In this document: one piece after another, positions 16,481 to 20,607 of the stretch | Layout: each line of letters opens with the position of its first letter | Numbering within the stretch: position 1 is the first letter of the stretch | NCBI GenBank assembly: GCA_027488495.1 | Contig: JAIYBO010000019.1 | Location: 1-20,607, forward strand | Origin: Bacteroidota bacterium | GTDB lineage: Bacteria; Bacteroidota; Bacteroidia; NS11-12g; UBA955 | Direction: 5' to 3' | Length of the DNA: 20,607 nucleotides | Translations under genes and position numbers: made by a program | Notes under the pieces: generated by a model | Seen by the model: only the letters and a program-made list of their open reading frames with translations | Told to the model about the DNA's origin: nothing | Database searches by the model: none

Positions 16481-17518
16481 CTAGCAGTTTTTCTGCCAAT
16501 TCCATGCATCTCTCATCATCGTTTCGAGATTCCGTTTGGCCTTCCACCCCAAAACAGAATTCACTTTTTCTGTGTCGGCCCAAACAGCAACCACATCTCC
16601 AGCTCTTCTATCCCCGATCGCATAATTTACTTGCTCACCTGTTGTGGCTTCAAACGCATTTATGACCTCCAAAACTGAATACCCAACACCTGTTCCAATA
16701 TTGAAAACCTCAAAGTGACCCTTAGATGGGTCTCCAGGTGTTTCCGGCGTGCTCTTATTTTCCAAAAACAATCGATCAATGGCCGAAACGTGAGCTTCTG
16801 CCAAATCCATAACATGAATATAATCGCGGATACAAGTGCCATCAGACGTACTGTAATCACCCCCATACACCGTGAGTTTTTCGCGAATACCTGCCACAGT
16901 TTGGGTTAAAAAAGGTATCAAATTATTGGGTATCCCAAGTGGCAATTCTCCTATTTTCGCTGTGGGATGAGCCCCAACCGGATTGAAATACCTCAAACAT
17001 TGAATCGAACACCATCCGTTGTCTTTCAAAATCACCTCAGCCATTTGTTTGGTGGCACCATAAGGGCTTGCTGCAGGCCTTGTGGGTGTTGACTCCTTCA
17101 CTGGTACCGATTCTGGTTCGCCGTACACAGTGCAACTACTACTAAAAACCATTCTGTTACAACCCGCTTTTTGCATGGATTCTAACAAACTCACTAAACC
17201 AACCACATTATTTCTATAGTACATCAATGGCTGTTCAACACTTTCACCAACAGCCTTGTGTGCCGCAAAATGAATCACCGCGTCAAACTGATACTGCTGA
17301 AACAAAGTATCTAGCAGCTGTCCATCATTTACATCGCCCTCAATAAACTCAGGACGATACCCCAACAATTCTGTCAATGCATTCAATACCTCCATGCGAG
17401 AATTGTGCAAATTGTCGATAATTACGGGGCAATAACCCGCCTCATGCAAACACAATACAGTGTGAGATCCAATAAATCCCAACCCACCAGTAACCAATAT
17501 ATTCCTTTTGCTTGTCAT
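16481..17518 (-). CDS. galE: UDP-glucose 4-epimerase
   Basis: GalE interconverts UDP-glucose and UDP-galactose (some members also the N-acetylated forms) and supplies sugar nucleotides for galactose use and surface polysaccharide. The 345 residues form a short-chain dehydrogenase fold: NAD-binding GGLGFIGSH at 11-19, SSSCTVYG at 126-133, the catalytic YGATK pair Y153/K157, RYFNPVGAHP at 176-185 and RDYIHVMDLA at 231-240. The frame continues 20 codons upstream, but the ATG at 17518 is chosen because it gives the standard family N-terminus and overlaps the stop of the acetyltransferase gene as TAATG. That coupling suggests polysaccharide synthesis rather than galactose catabolism; no other gal genes are nearby. 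Confidence 0.94.
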   Translation of the reverse strand: MTSKRNILVTGGLGFIGSHTVLCLHEAGYCPVIIDNLHNSRMEVLNALTELLGYRPEFIEGDVNDGQLLDTLFQQYQFDAVIHFAAHKAVGESVEQPLMYYRNNVVGLVSLLESMQKAGCNRMVFSSSCTVYGEPESVPVKESTPTRPAASPYGATKQMAEVILKDNGWCSIQCLRYFNPVGAHPTAKIGELPLGIPNNLIPFLTQTVAGIREKLTVYGGDYSTSDGTCIRDYIHVMDLAEAHVSAIDRLFLENKSTPETPGDPSKGHFEVFNIGTGVGYSVLEVINAFEATTGEQVNYAIGDRRAGDVVAVWADTEKVNSVLGWKAKRNLETMMRDAWNWQKNC

Positions 17519-18111
17519 TAATTCAATTTTTTTACTTTGCCCTCTACGAGTGAATATCGATCTCCAGTACCCCCACAAATGGCAATTCCAACTTCATCAA
17601 AATTCAATCTTTCACCAAATTCACTCATCCAACCCACACAGCGTGCCGGTATCCCCAAAACCAGTTCAAATTCACCCACATCTTCCGTTACCACTGCTCC
17701 AGCGCCCACAAAAGCATATTCTCCCAAAGTTACACCACAAACAATCGTAGCATTGGCACCTATGGATACACCCTTTTTCAATGTGGTCTTTTTAAATTCT
17801 GTACGACGAACCACTGCTGCTCGAGGGTTTATTACATTAGTGAAAACAACGCTTGGTCCCAAAAAACAGTCATCCGCAACCTCCACACCTCTATAAACAG
17901 ATACATTGTTTTGAATTTTTACACCCGAACCAATCGTCACTCCGTCATCAATAAAAACATTCTGACCCACATTGCAATTTTCACCCAAAACAGCACCACC
18001 CATAATGTGTGTGAAGTGCCAAATTTTACTCCCTTTACCAATTTGTGCGCCAATTTCCACAACTGCCGTTTCATGGATTGTGGCATCGGCGAGGATGTTG
18101 AGTGTACTCAT
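17518..18111 (-). CDS. WlbB/WbpD-type sugar N-acetyltransferase (left-handed beta-helix)
   Basis: The 197 residues form hexapeptide repeats of the left-handed beta-helix type, with the marks of the UDP-2-acetamido-3-amino-2,3-dideoxy-glucuronate N-acetyltransferase group (WlbB/WbpD): KIWHFTHI at 29-36, GQNVFIDDGV at 49-58, VKIQNNVSVYRGV at 64-76 and FTNVINPRA at 90-98. It should transfer acetyl from acetyl-CoA to an amino-sugar nucleotide in O-antigen or capsule synthesis; the precise substrate is inferred from similarity. The tail (GWMSEFGERL ... ICGGTGDRYSL) keeps the shape of a C-terminal cysteine-knuckle found in relatives but has only one cysteine in it. No dehydrogenase or aminotransferase of that pathway is in the window. 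The stop overlaps the galE start (TAATG). Confidence 0.87.
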   Translation of the reverse strand: MSTLNILADATIHETAVVEIGAQIGKGSKIWHFTHIMGGAVLGENCNVGQNVFIDDGVTIGSGVKIQNNVSVYRGVEVADDCFLGPSVVFTNVINPRAAVVRRTEFKKTTLKKGVSIGANATIVCGVTLGEYAFVGAGAVVTEDVGEFELVLGIPARCVGWMSEFGERLNFDEVGIAICGGTGDRYSLVEGKVKKLN

Positions 18112-18119
18112 ATCGATAT

Positions 18120-18152
18120 CAAAGGTACATCCACAACAATTTGCAATACAAA
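18120..18152 (-). promoter_or_regulatory. Promoter of the acetyltransferase-galE pair (TTTG-N21-TACCTTTG)
   Basis: On the minus strand TTTG (18149-18152) and TACCTTTG (18120-18127) are 21 bases apart, matching the Bacteroidota consensus. The -7 box ends 8 bases before the ATG at 18111. A second exact box, TAGATTTG (18149-18156), overlaps the -33 element; its own TTTG is 24 bases upstream, slightly long. Either could drive transcription, the second with a leader of about 30 bases. Confidence 0.55.
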
Positions 18153-18184
18153 TCTATTTGTAAATGACATGTTCATTTAACAAA

Positions 18185-18210
18185 AGGGGCCACCGTTGAC
18201 GGTGGCCCCT
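18185..18210 (-). terminator. Intrinsic terminator of the DUF47-PiT operon
   Basis: A perfect 11-bp GC-rich stem (arms AGGGGCCACCG and CGGTGGCCCCT) closes on a 4-base loop. On the minus strand it is followed by TTTTG. It lies 28 bases past the PiT stop codon and before the acetyltransferase promoter. A smaller hairpin (CGGT, 5-base loop, ACCG; 18211-18223) sits next to it, bordered on the plus strand by five T, so the pair could also stop plus-strand transcription. Confidence 0.85.
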
Positions 18211-18238
18211 CGGTAATAAACCGTTTTTAAGTCGTTAT

Positions 18239-19903
18239 TTAAATGCCAAACAATCCCAAAATCATATAACTCAAGCCTGCCACCAACGCACTCACAGGGA
18301 TTGTGATAATCCATGCAATCAATAAACTTCTGGTAACACCCCATCTCACTGCGCTCAATCGCTTCGTGGCTCCCACACCAATTATGGCGCCGGTGATGGT
18401 ATGTGTAGTACTCACTGGAATACCCATCTGCTCTGTCATAAACAAAGTCATGGCACCAGCCGTCTCAGCACTTACCCCTTCAAGCGGTGTTACTTTGGTG
18501 ATTTTAGTACCCATGGTTTTGATGATCTTCCAACCACCACTCAATGTACCCAACCCGATCGCAGCATAACAAGCCAATGGCACCCAGTTTGGCAATTCTT
18601 TAAAGTCAGAAATTGTTCCGTTAGCAATCAAAGCAGCACCAATGATTCCCATCACCTTCTGGGCGTCATTACCACCATGACCAACACTAAATGCAGCACT
18701 AGAAAGCAATTGAAGCTTTTTAAACATGTTTGCCATGCGATTGGCCGTTGGCGTTTTGATTACTTCGCAATAAATATAGCTTAGAATGAAAATCAAAATC
18801 ACCGCATAAATACACATCAACAAAAAGCGGTTGTCTGCACGATCCAATTCCTTCACCAAATCTTTGTGAATGTCTACCTTGAAACCTTTTGCAAATTTTT
18901 CGTAATCTCCAATATTGGTCACACCCAATAACAAAGCCACCGCGTGTGCTGTTGAATCAGCACCTACAACAGAATAGTTCTTGAAAATGGGCTTACATTC
19001 ATCCAACATGGCTAGCTTCTCATCCAAAATAGGCTGCATCGACTTATCATAAAATGCGTCCTTTTTTGCTTTATCAATTTTCAGTTTCTTGGATACTAGG
19101 TCTTTCAACTTTCCTTCGACCAAATAATCCAACTCAACCGTTTCGCCAATTTTGTTCGCTACATACTCACCACCCTCACTTTTGTATTCCTTCAAGAATG
19201 GTTTACTGGCTTCATAGTTTGCAATGGCCTTATCATATTTTTTCTTTACAGCCTCGTCTTCTGGATGCTTCGCAAACTCTTTTTTGTACTTATCAACCTT
19301 ATAAAACTTGGTTAAATTGTCTTCCAACTTCGTATTCATGAACGACCCAAACAAGAAATACAACGCAACACTAGAAACTATGATTAATGCAATCTTTCCA
19401 AAAATATTCCTGCGGATAGTAACCAACGTGATAAATATTGAAATGATCATTCCAATCAATGGTGCTAATAAAATGAAATACACCGTTTTTGAAATTTTGT
19501 CCATTTCCACCACTTCACCAAAAGGCACCCATCCCTTCACCCAGTAAGCGTGCGCCAATGCAGCACCCGCAAAACCACCAATCAATGTGTGACTTGAAGA
19601 ACTAGGAATCCCATACCACCAAGTCAACAAATTCCAAAAAATCGCAGCTATCAAACCAGCCAAAATAACCGGTAAGGTGATGTAATTGTCGATCACCGTT
19701 TTCGCTATGGTATTCGCTACTGCATGATCTTTGAAAATAAAAAATGCCACAAAATTGAACATCGCAGCCCAAAGGACAGCCTGTAACGGCGTTAACACCT
19801 TGGTGCTGACAACGGTGGCAATAGAATTCGCTGCATCATGGAAACCATTGATGTAATCAAACACCAAAGCCAACACAATGATTACAATGACTAACGTTGA
19901 CAT
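18239..19903 (-). CDS. PiT-family inorganic phosphate transporter with large central domain
   Basis: This inner-membrane carrier imports phosphate with a cation. The two inverted PiT signature repeats are clear: DYINGFHDAANSIAT at 16-30 and SVGHGGNDAQKVMG at 406-419, as are GIPSSSSHTLIGG at 98-110 and GIPVSTTHTITGA at 494-506. About 6 membrane helices precede and 5 follow a hydrophilic, lysine/glutamate-rich segment at about 188-358, which makes the protein 554 residues, longer than simple PiT carriers. Within it KPFLKEY (234-240) recurs as KPIFKNY (304-310), hinting at a duplicated helical unit. It follows the DUF47 gene by 22 bases, the standard pairing, and is ended by the hairpin at 18185-18210. 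Confidence 0.93.
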   Translation of the reverse strand: MSTLVIVIIVLALVFDYINGFHDAANSIATVVSTKVLTPLQAVLWAAMFNFVAFFIFKDHAVANTIAKTVIDNYITLPVILAGLIAAIFWNLLTWWYGIPSSSSHTLIGGFAGAALAHAYWVKGWVPFGEVVEMDKISKTVYFILLAPLIGMIISIFITLVTIRRNIFGKIALIIVSSVALYFLFGSFMNTKLEDNLTKFYKVDKYKKEFAKHPEDEAVKKKYDKAIANYEASKPFLKEYKSEGGEYVANKIGETVELDYLVEGKLKDLVSKKLKIDKAKKDAFYDKSMQPILDEKLAMLDECKPIFKNYSVVGADSTAHAVALLLGVTNIGDYEKFAKGFKVDIHKDLVKELDRADNRFLLMCIYAVILIFILSYIYCEVIKTPTANRMANMFKKLQLLSSAAFSVGHGGNDAQKVMGIIGAALIANGTISDFKELPNWVPLACYAAIGLGTLSGGWKIIKTMGTKITKVTPLEGVSAETAGAMTLFMTEQMGIPVSTTHTITGAIIGVGATKRLSAVRWGVTRSLLIAWIITIPVSALVAGLSYMILGLFGI

Positions 19904-19925
19904 ATCAAAATTGTCTGGTTAGAAA

Positions 19926-20573
19926 TTATGCGTATTTCACAATGATGGTTTCAATCACATTGCCCACATCCTCACATTTGTCTGTGGCCACTTCCATGAC
20001 TGTATATACCTCACGCTTACGAATCAATTCTTTGAAATCATTTTCCACTTCAAACAAATTCTTGATACTCATATCAAACACATTGTCTGCGTGATTTTCA
20101 AAGCTGTTGATTCTTACCAGACATTCCATGATTTTTTCAGGGCGCTTCAACTCGCGCAACTGCATCACCGCTTTACCCACCTCTGCAGCACTCTGCATAA
20201 TGATTTCAGCCAAACTCTGAATGCCCTGCTCATGCGGATTCACTCCATGAAACTGCATTTTTTTACACGATGCATGAATGTAATCAGCTACATCATCCAT
20301 AGCAGTTGCCAAATAGTGAATGTCCTCACGGTCAAATGGCGTAATGAAATTCTTACCCAATTCGGTAAAAATATTATGCGTTATCTCATCATTCTTGTGC
20401 TCATAATCTTCTATCTGCTTGCTTATCGCCAATCTTACATTTGGATCGGCTTCAAATACAAACTGATGTAACAATTTACCCATCTCAGTGACGTTCTGGG
20501 CTGTTTGTTCAAACAAGCTATAAAATACCTTGTCTTTTGGTAAAAAAATGCTGAGAATGTTGTTCAATGCCAT
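19926..20573 (-). CDS. DUF47/PhoU-like phosphate-transport regulator
   Basis: The 215-residue, all-helical protein is a DUF47 member, related in fold to PhoU. Four D/E-xxx-D motifs, the PhoU-type metal-binding signature, are visible: E58-D62 in YEHKNDE, D93-D97 in MDDVADY, E159-D163 in FENHADN and D198-D202 in TDKCEDV. Genes of this family sit directly upstream of PiT transporters and are thought to control or assist phosphate uptake; here the spacing to PiT is 22 bases, so the two are co-transcribed. Length is normal for the family. The ATG at 20573 is preceded by a TAAATTTG box. How it acts on the carrier is not known from sequence. Confidence 0.92.
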   Translation of the reverse strand: MALNNILSIFLPKDKVFYSLFEQTAQNVTEMGKLLHQFVFEADPNVRLAISKQIEDYEHKNDEITHNIFTELGKNFITPFDREDIHYLATAMDDVADYIHASCKKMQFHGVNPHEQGIQSLAEIIMQSAAEVGKAVMQLRELKRPEKIMECLVRINSFENHADNVFDMSIKNLFEVENDFKELIRKREVYTVMEVATDKCEDVGNVIETIIVKYA

Positions 20574-20592
20574 AGGTGTATTTTTATCGCAA

Positions 20593-20600
20593 CAAATTTA
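20593..20600 (-). promoter_or_regulatory. -7 promoter box (TAAATTTG) for the DUF47-PiT operon
   Basis: The minus strand reads TAAATTTG, an exact TAnnTTTG match, ending 19 bases before the ATG at 20573. This would give a leader of roughly 12-14 bases. The -33 element would lie beyond the right edge of the window and cannot be seen. I see no evident Pho-type operator in the 34 bases available. Confidence 0.5.
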
Positions 20601-20607
20601 CCTTCAG

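Noticed and set aside
18110..18119. ATATCGATAT palindrome over the acetyltransferase start
   Set aside because: Ten bases, low complexity, overlaps the start codon; too short to claim as an operator.
1..20607. tRNA, rRNA, CRISPR, insertion sequences or phage genes
   Set aside because: No cloverleaf, repeat-spacer pattern, transposase motif or terminal inverted repeats were seen on either strand.

Overview
The window is chromosomal DNA from a member of the phylum Bacteroidota, most likely a gliding or type IX secretion (T9SS) lineage outside the classical gut Bacteroides. The evidence is a gldH gene, a secreted protein with a type-A T9SS C-terminal domain, the Bacteroidota-type promoter box TAnnTTTG upstream of several genes, and gene neighbourhoods (zapA-rny, coaX-outer membrane protein) that I know from this phylum. 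I see no tRNA, rRNA, CRISPR array, insertion sequence or prophage.

Left block (1-7205, all minus strand). Reading in the direction of transcription: a stand-alone HTH regulator of a Bacteroidota-specific family (6222-7205); rsmI (16S rRNA methyltransferase) and lnt (apolipoprotein N-acyltransferase); then a tight run of a small coiled-coil protein, zapA, rny (RNase Y), coaX (type III pantothenate kinase) and the first 167 codons of an outer-membrane protein that runs off the left edge.

Centre (7206-11722). A 365-bp divergent intergenic region separates the HTH gene from a 1383-residue secreted protein on the plus strand. That protein has a signal peptide, a GxSxG alpha/beta-hydrolase, a long right-handed beta-helix and a T9SS sorting domain. 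This regulator/exoenzyme pair is the least conventional part of the window and the best candidate for something undescribed.

Right-centre (11798-16412, plus strand). A compact operon with overlapping or nearly touching genes: a beta-CASP metallo-beta-lactamase ribonuclease, lpxK (lipid A 4'-kinase, with a TTG start), gldH (gliding/T9SS lipoprotein) and yifB/comM (AAA+ ATPase).

Right block (16481-20573, minus strand). A DUF47/PhoU-like gene and a PiT phosphate transporter form a phosphate-uptake pair that ends at a strong intrinsic terminator. Downstream of it, a WlbB/WbpD-type sugar N-acetyltransferase is translationally coupled (TAATG) to galE, a pair suited to surface-polysaccharide synthesis.

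A recurring regulatory theme is a TAnnTTTG -7 box placed only 4-8 nt before the start codon of four genes, which suggests leaderless or near-leaderless transcripts. The secreted hydrolase and the divergent HTH gene lack such a box, and the hydrolase instead has a strong GGAGGG ribosome-binding site.
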